The notes under the pieces were generated by a model. The model saw only the letters and a program-made list of their open reading frames with translations. It searched no databases and was not told the origin of the DNA. A stretch of DNA of 64,000 nt from JACVRM01 sp963817375 (GTDB lineage Bacteria > Actinomycetota > Thermoleophilia > Gaiellales > Gaiellaceae): assembly GCA_963817375.1 (NCBI GenBank), contig CAWFOB010000005.1:248001-312000 (forward strand), given 5' to 3'. Below, in pieces: positions 9,497 through 19,070 of the stretch. Position 1 is the first letter of the stretch. Each line of letters starts with the position of its first letter. Both the position numbers and the translations under genes were made by a program.

Positions 9497-10862
9497 TCAG
9501 TCGCGCGTGAGCAGCGCCACGGTCTCGACGTGCGGCGTGTGCGGGAACATGTCCACGGGCCGCGCGGAGACGAGCCGGTACCCCCACTGCGACGCGAGCA
9601 CCTTGAGGTCGCCGGCCAGCGTCGTCGGGTTGCACGAGACGTAGACGAGCCGCGGCGCGGCCGCCTCGCCCACCCGCTTCAGCGCCTTGCCGGCAAGCCC
9701 GGCGCGCGGCGGGTCGACGACGGCCACGTCCGGGTCGCCGGTCCGCTCGCGCAGCTCGTCGAGCACCTGGCCGACGTTGCCGGCGAAGAAGGCCGCGTTG
9801 GCGATCCCGTTCAGGTCGGCGTTCTCGAGCGCGCAGGCGATCGACTCCTCCGAGACGTCGACGCCCCACACGGTCAGCGCCTTGTTCGCCAGCGTCAGCC
9901 CGATCGTCCCGATGCCGCAGTAGAGATCCCAGAGCGTCTCGTTCCCGGTCAGCCCGGCCGCCTCGCCGGCCAGCTGGTACAGCTGCTCGGCCATCGCCGT
10001 GTTCGTCTGCAGGAACGCGTTCGGCCGCACGCGGAAGCGCAGCCCGCACAGCTCCTCCTCGATCGCGTCCTCGCCCCAGAGCAGCTCGGTCGGCAGGTTC
10101 GTGATCTCCGCCGGGCGTCTCGTTCACCGACCAGTGGATCGAGCGCACCTGCGGGAAGCGCTGCAGCGTCTCGACGAAGTAGTCGCGCTCGAAGCGCTCG
10201 CCCTTCGCAGTCACGAGCTGCACGAGCGCCTGGCCGGTGTTCCGCCCCTCGCGGATGACGAGGTGCCGGAGGTAGCCGGTGCCGTCGGCCTGGTCGTAGG
10301 CCTCGAGCCGCTCCTCGCGCGCCCACACATCCACGGTCTCCCGGATCTCGTTGCCGAGCTCAGTGGCCAGCCAGCATTTCTCGATGTCGAGCACCTCGTC
10401 CCAGCGGCCTGCGCGGTGCAGGCCGGACACCGGCCCGTCCGCCGTGCGCGTGAACGAGTACTCCATCTTGTTGCGGTAGAAGAACGGCGACTCGGCCGGG
10501 ACGATCGGCTCGAGCGGCGGCTCCGCGATCCCCGCGATGCGGATGAGCGCGTCGCGCACCTGAGCCTCCTTCGAGTCCAGCTGCGCCGCGTAGGCGAGGT
10601 CCTGGAAGCGGCACCCGCCGCACGCCGGGTAGTGGGCGCACGGCGCGTCCACCCGCGAGGGGCCCGGCTCGAGCACGTCGACGGCGGTCGCCTCGGCGTG
10701 GTTGCGCTTCACCTTCGTCACGCGTGCGCGAACGAGGTCGCCGGGCAGCCCGCGGCGCACGAAGACGACGAAGCCGTTCGCGCGCGCGACGCCGTTGCCG
10801 CCGTACGCGAGCGAGTCGATGCGGAGGTCGACCTCCTCGTCGACGTGGACCGGCGCTGCCAT
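9497..10862 (-). CDS. rlmD: 23S rRNA (uracil-C5)-methyltransferase, RlmD/RumA type, one frameshift
   Basis: SAM-dependent RNA m5U methyltransferase. The N-terminal ~60 residues form a TRAM domain (VDLRIDSLAYGGNGVAR). Cysteines in CAHYPACGGCRFQ plus a later Cys (EKCWL) match the four ligands of the RumA [4Fe-4S] cluster. The C-terminal domain has the SAM-binding LWDLYCGIGTIGLTL, the DPPRAGL motif and the catalytic YVSCNP. The frame shifts once at about 10118, between IHWSVNETP and the AEITNLPTELL segment. It lies 16 bp after the ABC permease gene in a minus-strand run starting at the yjbQ-like gene. Whether it modifies U1939-, U747- or tRNA-type sites cannot be told from the window; the gene symbol is by family resemblance. 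Confidence 0.85.
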
Positions 10863-10878
10863 CAGGGCAGCCTACGGC

Positions 10879-11595
10879 CTACGTGACATCGCGCCGCACC
10901 GTGAGACCGGCGCCCACGAGCACGATCGCGAGCGTGTACGCCAGCGAGAGCGCGACGGCCCCGGCCGTGCCGACCTGGGGATGGTCACCACCCGTGTGCC
11001 CCGCGAGCCGGTCGAGCGCCTGGCCGGGCAGGTACCTTCCGACGGTGTCGTAGAGCCCCACGACGAGCGGCTCGACGATCAGGAACCAGATGAACGACAG
11101 GACGATCGCGAGCGCCTGCCCGCGCACGATGGCGCCGACGCCGACGCCGACCGCGCCGTACAGCGCCGCGGCCGCGACCATGCGCGCGGCGTGGCCCCAG
11201 ACGTCGAACGAGACGCCCTGGTCGCCGCCGATCCAGATGTACGTCATCGTCAGCGCCAGCGCGATGGAGATGAGCGCGAGCATCGCCCCCGTGAGCAGGG
11301 CAGCCTCCGTCTTGGCGCCGATGACCCGCTCGCGGCGGGGCTCGACCATGAACGTCCCGGCGATCGTGCTGTGCCGGAACTCCCAGGTCACGATCAGCAC
11401 GCCGAGGATGACCGCGATCACGTTCGCGAACCCGGCGACGTCGAGGATGTCGCTGACGACGGTGCTGGCGTCGTGCTGACCCGTGATGTTCCCGACGACG
11501 CCGAGCACGACGATCGCGAGCAGCGGCAGGATCAGGCCGACCACCGTCCGCGGCGTCGTGCGCAGCTTCAGCAGCTCGGCCCGGAGGAGCTTCAC
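10879..11595 (-). CDS. ABC-2 type transporter permease
   Basis: 238 residues with about six hydrophobic helices (TVVGLILPLLAIVVLGVVG, FANVIAVILGVLIVTWEF, AALLTGAMLALISIALAL and others) and the N-terminal LLRAELLKLRTTPRT typical of ABC-2 permeases of the bacteriocin/multidrug exporter type. The HSTIAGTFMVEPRRERVI segment after helix 2 is common in this group. The GTG start overlaps the stop of the upstream ATPase by 4 bp (GTGA), indicating translational coupling and a two-component exporter. Substrate unknown. A second, related ATPase-permease pair lies at 14432-16153 on the plus strand. Confidence 0.85.
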   Translation of the reverse strand: MKLLRAELLKLRTTPRTVVGLILPLLAIVVLGVVGNITGQHDASTVVSDILDVAGFANVIAVILGVLIVTWEFRHSTIAGTFMVEPRRERVIGAKTEAALLTGAMLALISIALALTMTYIWIGGDQGVSFDVWGHAARMVAAAALYGAVGVGVGAIVRGQALAIVLSFIWFLIVEPLVVGLYDTVGRYLPGQALDRLAGHTGGDHPQVGTAGAVALSLAYTLAIVLVGAGLTVRRDVT

Positions 11596-12473
11596 GGCTT
11601 CCCCTCGGTCAGCTCGAAGAACGCCTGCTCGAGCGACGCCCGCTCGGCGGCCAGCTCGTGAAGGACGATCCCGTCCGCGGCGGCGAGCTCGCCGATCGCC
11701 TCCTGCGGCACGCCGGTGACGACCAGCGTGCCGTCGGTCTCGCTCACTTCCGCGCCCCGGGCGACGAGCAGCTCCCTCAGGCGCGCCGTGTCCGGGGTGC
11801 GCACGCGCACGCCGCCCGCCGCGCGCGCAACCAGCTCCCGCGTCGTCCCGCTGGCCACGAAGCGGCCGTGGTGGATGATCACGATCTCGTCCGCGATCAC
11901 CTCGACCTCCGAGAGGATGTGGCTGGAGACGAGGATCGTGCGCCCGCGCTCGGCCATGGTGCGCAGCAGGTCGCGCAGCCAGCGGACGCCTGCGGGATCG
12001 AGCCCGTTGGCCGGCTCGTCGAGCACGAGCACGTCGGGGTCCCCGAGGAGCGCGGCTGCGAGCGCCAGCCGCTGGCGCATCCCGAGCGAGTAACCGCCGG
12101 TGCGCCGCTTCGCAGCATCGGTCAGCTCGACGAGCGCGAGCACCTCGTCGACGCGCCCGCCCGGGATGCCGGCCTCGGTCGCGAGCACCCGGAGGTGGTT
12201 GCGGCCGGAGCGGCCGGGGTGGAACGCGGTCGCCTCGAGCACGGCGCCGACGCGCCGCGCCGGCTCGTCGAGCTCGCGGAACCTCCGCCCCAGCACGGTC
12301 GCCGACCCCGAGGTCGGGCGCACGAGCCCGAGCACCGCGCGCATCGTCGTCGTCTTCCCGGCGCCGTTCGGGCCGAGGAAGCCGGTGACGCGCGCCGGCT
12401 CGACGCGGAACGAGAGGTTGTCGACCGCCACCGTCTCGCCGAACCGCTTGGTCAGCGATTCGACCTCGATCAC
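11592..12473 (-). CDS. ABC transporter ATP-binding protein (ABC-2 exporter, DrrA/CcmA type)
   Basis: 293 residues with a Walker A GPNGAGKTT (~residues 34-42), a degenerate signature YSLGMRQRLALAAALLG, a Walker B VLVLDEPANGLDP and the H-loop SSH. A C-terminal ~80-residue extension (RTPDTARLRELLVARG onward) is typical of DrrA/BcrA-like exporter ATPases. The GTG start overlaps the yjbQ-like gene's stop by 4 bp, and its own stop overlaps the permease start by 4 bp. It forms the motor of the permease encoded just downstream. Confidence 0.9.
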   Translation of the reverse strand: MIEVESLTKRFGETVAVDNLSFRVEPARVTGFLGPNGAGKTTTMRAVLGLVRPTSGSATVLGRRFRELDEPARRVGAVLEATAFHPGRSGRNHLRVLATEAGIPGGRVDEVLALVELTDAAKRRTGGYSLGMRQRLALAAALLGDPDVLVLDEPANGLDPAGVRWLRDLLRTMAERGRTILVSSHILSEVEVIADEIVIIHHGRFVASGTTRELVARAAGGVRVRTPDTARLRELLVARGAEVSETDGTLVVTGVPQEAIGELAAADGIVLHELAAERASLEQAFFELTEGKP

Positions 12474-12865
12474 TGCAACGCCGTCACGTAGACCTGGCGC
12501 GTACGCGGGCCGTCGAACTCGCAGAAGAAGATGCCCTGCCAGGTGCCGAGCGCGAGCTGGCCGTCGCGCATCGGGATCACGACCTGCGGGCCGGCGAGCA
12601 GCGCGCGCACATGCGACGGTGCGTTCTCCTCCCCGGCCTCGACGTGCTCCCAGCCCCAGTCGTCGCCGACGATCCGCTCGAGTGCGCGCTCGAAATCGCG
12701 CGCGACGGCCGGGTCGGCGTGCTCGTTGATGGCTACGCCCGCGGTCGTGTGCGGGACGTAGACGAGCACGGCAGCGCCATGCACGTCCTCGAGCGCCGCC
12801 TGCACCTGCTCGGTGATGTCGAGTACCTGCGTCCGACGGGACGTCTTCAGGGTGACCTCGCGCAC
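12470..12865 (-). CDS. YjbQ/UPF0047 family protein (secondary thiamine-phosphate synthase type)
   Basis: 131 residues matching the compact YjbQ/UPF0047 fold: LDITEQVQAALEDV, VLVYVPHTTAGVAINE (with the conserved HTTA), DWGWEHVEAGEENAPSHV and GTWQGIFFCEFDGPR. Family members have been reported to have weak thiamine-phosphate synthase activity, and the real physiological role is unsettled. First gene of a minus-strand run (this gene, ABC ATPase, permease, rRNA methyltransferase, solute-binding protein). The GTG start at 12865 is 21 bp from the divergent metallopeptidase start, so the two must share a very short promoter region. Confidence 0.85.
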   Translation of the reverse strand: MREVTLKTSRRTQVLDITEQVQAALEDVHGAAVLVYVPHTTAGVAINEHADPAVARDFERALERIVGDDWGWEHVEAGEENAPSHVRALLAGPQVVIPMRDGQLALGTWQGIFFCEFDGPRTRQVYVTALQ

Positions 12866-12886
12866 CGGGCTATCCTACGGTCGCCT

Positions 12887-14371
12887 TTGGCCGTCGCTCC
12901 CGTTGACCTGGACGCCTACCGGAGCGAGGCCGATCGCCTCGAGGCCGAGCTGATGGAGGAGTGGTACCTCCACTACGCCGGGCACAAGCCCGTGCTCGAG
13001 CTGGAGCCGATCTACGAACGCCACCGCGGGCTCGTCGAGCTCGACCGCGTCCGCGCAATCGGCGTGGCGGCCGAGGACGAGCGCACCCGGTGGCTCTTCC
13101 GCTGGGCGGCCGAGAACTACCTCACCGACGTCACGAAGAAGGAGCTCGAGCGCGTCGCGGCCCTGGAGGCCGACCTCGTCGCCGACGTCGACGGCGAGCG
13201 CATCCCCTTCCGGATGATCCAGCCCTCGGTGGCGCGAGAGCGCGACCGCGGCCGCCGCCAGCGGCTGTACGAGGCCGGCGCCGCGCTGCGCGAGGAGCAC
13301 CTGAACCCGGTGCTGCTCACCGCTGCACGGGCGCACCGAGAGGCGGTGCCGCAACTGGGCGGCGGCGACTACGTATCGCTCTACGAGCGGATCGGTTTCG
13401 AGCTCGAGGCGCTCGCCGAGGACTGCCGCGAGCTCCTGGAGTCGACCGAGCGTGCGTGGATCGACGGCGCCGACCGGCTGCTCCGGCGGCGGGCTGGCGT
13501 CGGCCTCGACGATGCCGGCCCCTGGGACCTGCCGCGGCTGCTGCGGGCGGAGGACTGGGACGGCGCCTTCCCGGCCGACCGCATGCTCCCCGCGCTCGAG
13601 GCGACGCTCGCCGACCTCGGCGTCGACCTCGCCGCCCAGGCGAACGTCCACCTCGACGTCGAGCAGCGCCCGCTGAAGTCACCGCGCGCGTTCTGCGCGC
13701 CGATCGAGGTGCCCGAGCGCGTGATGCTCGTGATCCAGCCGAACGGCGGCGTCGACGACTGGCGCGCGCTCTTCCACGAAGCGGGCCACACGGAGCACTA
13801 CGCGAACACGGACGCCGGGCTTTCGGTGGAGGCGCGGCGCATGGGCGACTCGGCCGTGACCGAGGGCTGGGCGTCGCTCTTCGAGGGCCTCGTCCGGGAG
13901 CCGGCCTGGCTCGAGCGCCGCCTCGACGTCGGGCGGCCGCGCGAGCTCGCCGCCGAGGGCGGCATCGTCGAGCTCTTCTTCGCGCGCCGCTACGCGGCGA
14001 AGCTGCTGTACGAGCTCGAGTTCCACCGGGCGGACGACCCGGAGACGATGCGCGGCCGCTACGTCGACCTGCTCGGCGAGGCCCTGAAGATCGAGCCGAG
14101 CCGCGCCAACTACCTCGGGGACATCGACGCGGGCTTCTACGTGACGGAGTACCTCCGCTCGTGGGGCTTCGAGGCGCAGCTGCGCGACTTCCTGCGCACC
14201 GAGTTCGGCAACGCGTGGTTCACCCGCCGGGAGGCGGGTGGCCTGCTGCGCGAGCTGTGGTCGGAGGGGCAGGCGCGGACCGCGGACGCGATGCTCGAGG
14301 ACCTGACCGGGTCGCCCGTCGAGATGGCGGCGCTCGACGAGCGGATTCGCGAGAGCCTCGCGCTCGCGTAG
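12887..14371 (+). CDS. M3-like zinc metallopeptidase (oligoendopeptidase-like)
   Basis: About 494 residues, mostly helical. The zinc motif HEAGHTEHYAN (first His near residue 297) is followed by the third ligand in AVTEGWASLFEG, the gluzincin arrangement of M3 peptidases. CAPIEVPERVMLVIQP precedes it, as in related proteins. It is shorter than a typical PepF (~600 aa) and I see no signal peptide, so a cytoplasmic peptidase is likely. Start: TTG at 12887 (then AVAPVDLDAYRSEADRL) is the first in-frame start that clears the divergent yjbQ-like gene. Frames further upstream are open only because they run antisense to that gene. Start confidence is moderate; function confidence good at superfamily level. 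Confidence 0.8.
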   Translation: MAVAPVDLDAYRSEADRLEAELMEEWYLHYAGHKPVLELEPIYERHRGLVELDRVRAIGVAAEDERTRWLFRWAAENYLTDVTKKELERVAALEADLVADVDGERIPFRMIQPSVARERDRGRRQRLYEAGAALREEHLNPVLLTAARAHREAVPQLGGGDYVSLYERIGFELEALAEDCRELLESTERAWIDGADRLLRRRAGVGLDDAGPWDLPRLLRAEDWDGAFPADRMLPALEATLADLGVDLAAQANVHLDVEQRPLKSPRAFCAPIEVPERVMLVIQPNGGVDDWRALFHEAGHTEHYANTDAGLSVEARRMGDSAVTEGWASLFEGLVREPAWLERRLDVGRPRELAAEGGIVELFFARRYAAKLLYELEFHRADDPETMRGRYVDLLGEALKIEPSRANYLGDIDAGFYVTEYLRSWGFEAQLRDFLRTEFGNAWFTRREAGGLLRELWSEGQARTADAMLEDLTGSPVEMAALDERIRESLALA

Positions 14372-14431
14372 TCCCGGCCGCCATGCGCGGTCAGGCGGTT
14401 CTCATGCGCGATAGCGCACGATCGACGCACG

Positions 14432-15347
14432 ATGATCGAGGCGCGCGGGCTCACGAAGGACTACGGAGACAAGCGTGCCGTCGACCACCTCACCTTCGAC
14501 GTCCGCCCCGGGATCGTCACCGGCTTCCTCGGCCCCAACGGCGCCGGCAAGTCCACGACGATGCGCCTGATCCTCGGTCTCGACCGGCCGACCGAGGGGC
14601 ACGTGACCGTGAACGGCAAGCCGTATGCCAAGCACGAGGCGCCCCTCCACGAGGTCGGCGCCGTGCTCGAGGCGCGTGCGATTCACACGGGGCGGTCGGC
14701 GCGAAACCACCTCCGCGTGCTCGCTCAGACGCAGGGGATCTCCAGGCAGCGGGTCGAAGAACTGATCGAGCGGGTCGGCCTGCACGAGGTCGCGGGCAAG
14801 CGCGCGGGCACGTTCTCGCTCGGCATGGGACAGCGGCTCGGCATTGCCTCGGCGCTGCTCGGCGATCCGAGGACGGTCATGCTCGACGAGCCGGCGAACG
14901 GGCTCGATCCCGAGGGGATCCAGTGGATCCGCACGCTCCTGCGCGGGCTCGCCGCGGAGGGCCGGACGGTCTTCGTCTCGTCGCATCTGATGAGCGAGAT
15001 GGCGCTGACCGCGGATCACCTGATCGTGATCGGCCGCGGCCGCCTGATCGCCGACGCAAGCGTCGCGGACTTCGTTCGCGGGCGCGTCGAAAGACCTCGT
15101 GCGTGTGCGGACGCCGCACGCGGCGGAGCTGGTTGCGGCCGCCGAGCGACTGGGCGGCCGGATCGAGGAGCACGACGGCGACACGCTCGAGATCGCCGGC
15201 ATCCCCTCGGACGAGATCGGCCGCGCCGCCGCCGCGTCGGGCATCGTCCTGTTCGAGCTGACCCCGCACCAGGCCTCGCTCGAAGAGGCGTTCATGGAGA
15301 TGACGAAGGGCGAGCTCGAGTACGGGCACGTGGAGACGCCGGCATGA
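14432..15347 (+). CDS. ABC transporter ATP-binding protein (ABC-2 exporter), one frameshift
   Basis: About 305 residues. Walker A GPNGAGKSTT, signature-region FSLGMGQRLGIASALLG, Walker B VMLDEPANGLDPEG and SSHLMSE. The frame changes by +1 near 15079 through an extra G in CGCGGGCGCG: ADFVRG continues as ASKDLVRVRTPHAAEL in the new frame. The tail ASLEEAFMEMTKGE is typical of these exporter ATPases. It closely resembles the ATPase at 11592-12473, so the two are paralogous systems. The ATG of the permease overlaps its stop (ATGA). Confidence 0.85.
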
Positions 15348-16153
15348 GCACCGCGTCGCTGACCGCCGGGCGCGCGCCGCGCGTGACCCAGGCACGCGTC
15401 ATCTGCTCGGAGTGGACGAAGTTCTGGACGGTGCGTTCGACGGTGTGGTCGCTGTTGATCGCGACGGTGCTGACGTCGGCTTCCCGATCCTCGCGTCGAC
15501 GGTCATCTCCTCGCACTGGAGCCACCGGAGCCCGGCCGAGAACGCGCATTTCAACCCGCTCGACCCGGCGCTCGTCGGGTCGCTGATCGCACAGCTCGTC
15601 ATCGGCGTCCTCGGCGTGCTCGTGATCACCGGCGAGTACTCGACCGGAATGATCCGTGCCTCCCTGGCGGCGGTCCCGAAACGGCTGCCGGTGCTCTGGG
15701 GCAAGGCCGTCGTGTTCGCCGCGGTGACGTTCGTGCTGATGCTTCCCGCGGTCGCTGATCGCCTTCTTCGCCAGCCAGTCGATCCTCTCGGCGCATCGCG
15801 CCTACTCCTGGAGCCATCCGGGGGTCGCACGCGCGGTGATCGGCGCCGCGCTCTACCTGACCGTCGTCGCCCTGCTGAGCCTGGCGCTCGGAGCCATCCT
15901 TCGAAACACAGCCGGCGGAATCGCGGCGTTCGCCGCCATCTTCTTCGTGCTCCCGCCGCTCATGAACGTCCTCCCGACGAGCTGGAACAACGCCATCTCG
16001 CCGTACCTCCCGAGCAACGCGGGCGGCGCGATCATGCAGCTGCACCGCGACTCGACGACGCTCGCGCCGTGGACGGGCTTCGCCGTGTTCGTCGCGTACG
16101 CACTCGCCGGCCTGGCGGTCGCCGCCGTGCTGCTCGTGCGGCGCGACGCCTAG
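15344..16153 (+). CDS. ABC-2 transporter permease, two frameshifts
   Basis: About 268 residues in total. It begins MSTASLTAGRAPRVTQAR and continues with the permease hallmark CSEWTKFWTVRSTVWSLL. The frame shifts at about 15465 into FPILASTVISSHWSH, ALVGSLIAQLVIGVLGVLV and ITGEYSTGMIRASLAAVP (a classic ABC-2 permease motif). It shifts again at about 15755 into LIAFFASQSILSAH and the last helices. Six TM segments overall. The start overlaps the ATPase stop by 4 bp. Substrate unknown. Confidence 0.75.
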
Positions 16154-16202
16154 CCCTCAGCCTCTCGTCGGCGCGATGCGGCGGCTTGTACGCTCGCCAC
16201 CG

Positions 16203-16772
16203 ATGGAGATCCGGCCCGAGCGCACAGCCGACGAGGCGGCGGTCGCCAGGATCCACGAGACCGCGTTCCCCCATCAGCCGGCGCAGGTCGTCGCGCTCGT
16301 GAACGACCTCCGGTCGTCGACGGACGAACGCGACCTGGTCTCGCTCGTCGCCGTCGACGACGACGAGCCGATCGGTCACGCCCTGTTCACCCCGAGCCTG
16401 CTCGACGCGCTCGACCGGCCCGTCCCCGTGCACGTGCTGAGCCCGATCGGCGTCCTCCCCCACGTCCAGCGCCGCGGCGTCGGCTCCGCGCTCGTCGGCG
16501 AGGGCATCCGGATCCTGGACGAGCGGGGAGTCCCGGCCGTCTTCCTCGAAGGGGATCCCGGCTACTACCGCCGCTTCGGGTTCGAGGAAGCCGGGCCGCT
16601 CGGCTTCCGTAAGCCGTCGCTCCGCATCCCGGATCTCGCCTTCCAGGTGCGGAAGCTCCGAGCCTACGAGCCCTGGATGACCGGGACGTTCGTGTACTCC
16701 GAGCCGTTCTGGCGGAATGACGCCGTCGGGCTCCGGGGCGAACGCCTCGCCGCAGCGACGCGTCTTGGTTAA
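16203..16772 (+). CDS. GNAT family N-acetyltransferase
   Basis: 189 residues. The acetyl-CoA binding motif A is VLPHVQRRGVGSALVGEGI (pattern Q/RxxGxG/A), preceded by VLSPIGV and followed by FLEGDPGYYRRFGFEEAG, the arrangement of YhbS-like acetyltransferases. The ATG at 16203 starts the fold (MEIRPERTADEAAVARI); an upstream in-frame ATG at 16176 would add nine residues. The acceptor substrate is not predictable. Independent gene between the exporter and a small ABM-like protein. Confidence 0.85.
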   Translation: MEIRPERTADEAAVARIHETAFPHQPAQVVALVNDLRSSTDERDLVSLVAVDDDEPIGHALFTPSLLDALDRPVPVHVLSPIGVLPHVQRRGVGSALVGEGIRILDERGVPAVFLEGDPGYYRRFGFEEAGPLGFRKPSLRIPDLAFQVRKLRAYEPWMTGTFVYSEPFWRNDAVGLRGERLAAATRLG

Positions 16773-16834
16773 CGGGTGCCGCCCGCCTGGCACCATGGGA
16801 CGACCGGCTGGGCCGCAACGCCAAAGGAGAGCGC

Positions 16835-17125
16835 ATGTATGCACTTGTCGGGCGTGTGAAGATCATTCCGGAACGGGCCGACGAGGCGCGGGCGATGATC
16901 GTTGAGGGAGGCGTCGCCATGCTCAGAAACATGGCTGGCGCGAACGGCGGCTACTGGGCGCGAACGGTAGACGAGGGCGACCTCATCCAACACTCGTTCT
17001 GGTTGTTCGACACGGAGGAGAACGCCCGTGTAGCCGAGACGATGTTCAGGACGCTCCGGGACATGCCGGATGCGCCGGCGGCCTTTATCAGCGTCGACGT
17101 GTGCGAGGTGATCGGCGAGGCCTAG
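16835..17125 (+). CDS. Small dimeric alpha-beta barrel (ABM-like) protein
   Basis: 96 residues with the ferredoxin-like pattern of antibiotic-biosynthesis-monooxygenase-type proteins: ALVGRVKIIPERADEARAMI, a central GGYWARTVDEGDLIQHSFWLF and a C-terminal strand. A good ribosome binding site (AAAGGAGA) lies 6-7 bases before the ATG. Members of this fold include haem-degrading enzymes, monooxygenases and proteins without known activity, so no reaction is assigned. Its stop lies 8 bp from the end of the convergent ferritin gene. Confidence 0.7.
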   Translation: MYALVGRVKIIPERADEARAMIVEGGVAMLRNMAGANGGYWARTVDEGDLIQHSFWLFDTEENARVAETMFRTLRDMPDAPAAFISVDVCEVIGEA

Positions 17126-17133
17126 CCGCGCGG

Positions 17134-17664
17134 CTAGAGCGCGCCGCCGGCGGCAGGCGGGGCGGACGTGTCGACCGCGCCGGCGTCGCCGACCTGGTTG
17201 CGCGACAGGAAGTCCTCGACGAGCAGCAGGTTGTCGCCTGCCCGCCGCACCACGGAGAGCAGGTCGCTCATGCTCGAGACCTCCTCGCGCTGCTCCTGCA
17301 GGAACCAGTGCAGGAACTGCTCGCCGACGAGGTCGCCCTCCTCGCGCGCGAGTGCGACGAGCGCCGAGATCTGCTCGGTCACGCGCTTCTCCTGCTCGAG
17401 CGCCAGCCCGACCGGGGCGGCCGCGTCCGTGAACGACGTCTGCGGGGCCTCGACGCCGGGGACGACGACCTCGTGGTCGGCATCCAGGAGGTACTGCACG
17501 AGCATCATCGCGTGGTTTCGCTCCTCCACCGCTTGGCGATAGAAGTGCGCCGCCAGCAGCGGCAGGGTCTCCGAGTCGTAGTAGACGGCGATGGCCACGT
17601 ATTGCTGCGAGGCCGCGAACTCGTTCGCGACCTGCTGGTTCATCTCCGTGGGGAAGCGGGCCAC
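17134..17664 (-). CDS. Ferritin (non-haem iron storage)
   Basis: 176 residues forming a ferritin four-helix bundle. Probable ferroxidase ligands are in NEFAASQQYVA (Glu), EERNHAMML (Glu and His), LEQEKRVTEQ (Glu) and GEQFLHWFLQEQREE (Glu and Gln). Length and the EFAASQQY / EERNHA motifs match bacterial FtnA/BfrB-type ferritins. There is no methionine placed as a haem ligand that I can identify, so this is ferritin rather than bacterioferritin. GTG start at 17664; only 32 bp separate it from the divergent GTP-binding gene. Confidence 0.9.
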   Translation of the reverse strand: MARFPTEMNQQVANEFAASQQYVAIAVYYDSETLPLLAAHFYRQAVEERNHAMMLVQYLLDADHEVVVPGVEAPQTSFTDAAAPVGLALEQEKRVTEQISALVALAREEGDLVGEQFLHWFLQEQREEVSSMSDLLSVVRRAGDNLLLVEDFLSRNQVGDAGAVDTSAPPAAGGAL

Positions 17665-17696
17665 CGCGCGACTCTACCCGCGTACGCTTCGCGCCC

Positions 17697-19031
17697 GTGA
17701 CCGCAACGCGGATACTCATCGCCGGCGCTGCCGGGCGCGACTTCCACAACTTCAACGTCGCCTTCCGCGACCGCGCCGACGTCGACGTCGTCGCGTTCAC
17801 AGCGACGCAGATCCCCAACATCGAGCACCGCGTGTACCCGCCGGCGCTGGCGGGCGCCCGGTATCCGGATGGGATCCCGATCGAGCCCGAGGCCGAGCTC
17901 GAGCGGCTCGTCCGCCGCTACGCCGTCGACGAGGTCGTCTTCTCGTACTCCGACGTCACCTACGAGCACATCGGGCACCTGGCCTCGCGCGCGCTCGCCG
18001 CGGGCGCCGGTTTCCGCCTGCTCTCGCCACGCGAGACGATGCTCACCTCGGAGAAGCCGGTCGTAGCCGTCTGCGCCGTCCGCACCGGCGCCGGCAAGAG
18101 CCAGACCACCCGGCGCGTAGCCGCGCTGCTCCGCGAGTCAGGCAGCCGCGTCGCGGTCATCCGCCACCCGATGCCGTACGGCGATCTCGCCCGCCAGGCC
18201 GTCCAGCGCTTCGCTGACTACGCAGGCCTCGACGAGGCCGACTGTACGATCGAGGAGCGGGAGGAGTACGAGCCGCACATCGCCGAGGGCACGGTCGTCT
18301 ATGCCGGCGTCGACTACGCGGCGATCCTCGCCCGCGCCGAGCAGGAGTGCGACGTCCTCCTGTGGGACGGCGGCAACAACGACACGTCGTTCCTGACTCC
18401 GAACCTGCTCATCGTCGTGCTCGACCCGCACCGTGCCGGCGACGAGCTCCGCTACCACCCCGGCGAGACCAATCTCCGGCTGGCCGACGTCTGTGTCGTC
18501 AACAAGATCGACACCGCGCCGCCCGGCGCCGTCGAGCAGGTCGAGGAGACGATCCGCGCGACCAACCCGGCTGCGGTCATCGTGCGCGCGGAGTCGCCGA
18601 TCGAGGTCGAGGGCGCCGCCGAGCTCGCCGGCCGCCGCGTGCTCGCGGTCGAGGACGGTCCGACGCTGACGCACGGCGGCATGCCGTTCGGCGCCGCGGC
18701 AGTCGCGGCCCGCGACCACGGCGCCGAGCTGGTCGACCCGCGGCCGTTCGCGGTCGGCTCGATCGCGCGCACGTTCGAGGCGTACCCGGGCATCGGGCCC
18801 GTCCTGCCGGCCATGGGCTACGGCGACGCGCAGGTCGCCGAGCTGCGTGAGACGATCGACCGCGCGGACGCCGACGTCGTCCTGATCGGGACGCCGATCG
18901 ACCTGCGCCGATTGATCGAGCTCTCGAAGCCGGCGCTCCGCGTGACGTACAGCCTGCGCGAGGTCGGCTCGCCGACGCTCGCGGACGCCCTCCGGCAGGC
19001 GGGGCTCGCCGGTCGTCTCGTCGCAACCTGA
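17697..19031 (+). CDS. Cyclic 2,3-diphosphoglycerate synthetase-like GTPase
   Basis: 444 residues. The first ~125 form a Rossmann-like domain (ILIAGAAGRDFHNFN). A P-loop at ~residue 130 (AVRTGAGKSQTTR), DVLLWDGGNNDTSF and VNKID (G4-like NKxD) define the nucleotide-binding core. The architecture matches the archaeal cPGS family and its bacterial homologues. In methanogens cPGS makes the thermoprotectant cyclic 2,3-diphosphoglycerate from 2,3-DPG. For bacterial relatives the function is not established, so this is a family assignment only. GTG start. Confidence 0.75.
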   Translation: MTATRILIAGAAGRDFHNFNVAFRDRADVDVVAFTATQIPNIEHRVYPPALAGARYPDGIPIEPEAELERLVRRYAVDEVVFSYSDVTYEHIGHLASRALAAGAGFRLLSPRETMLTSEKPVVAVCAVRTGAGKSQTTRRVAALLRESGSRVAVIRHPMPYGDLARQAVQRFADYAGLDEADCTIEEREEYEPHIAEGTVVYAGVDYAAILARAEQECDVLLWDGGNNDTSFLTPNLLIVVLDPHRAGDELRYHPGETNLRLADVCVVNKIDTAPPGAVEQVEETIRATNPAAVIVRAESPIEVEGAAELAGRRVLAVEDGPTLTHGGMPFGAAAVAARDHGAELVDPRPFAVGSIARTFEAYPGIGPVLPAMGYGDAQVAELRETIDRADADVVLIGTPIDLRRLIELSKPALRVTYSLREVGSPTLADALRQAGLAGRLVAT

Positions 19032-19070
19032 ACCGTATTCACCACTTCGGCGAATCTCCCCGGTACGCTC

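Noticed and set aside
14432..16153. Programmed ribosomal frameshifting in ABC genes
   Set aside because: No slippery heptamer or downstream structure is evident, and similar indels hit unrelated genes across the window; sequence error is simpler.
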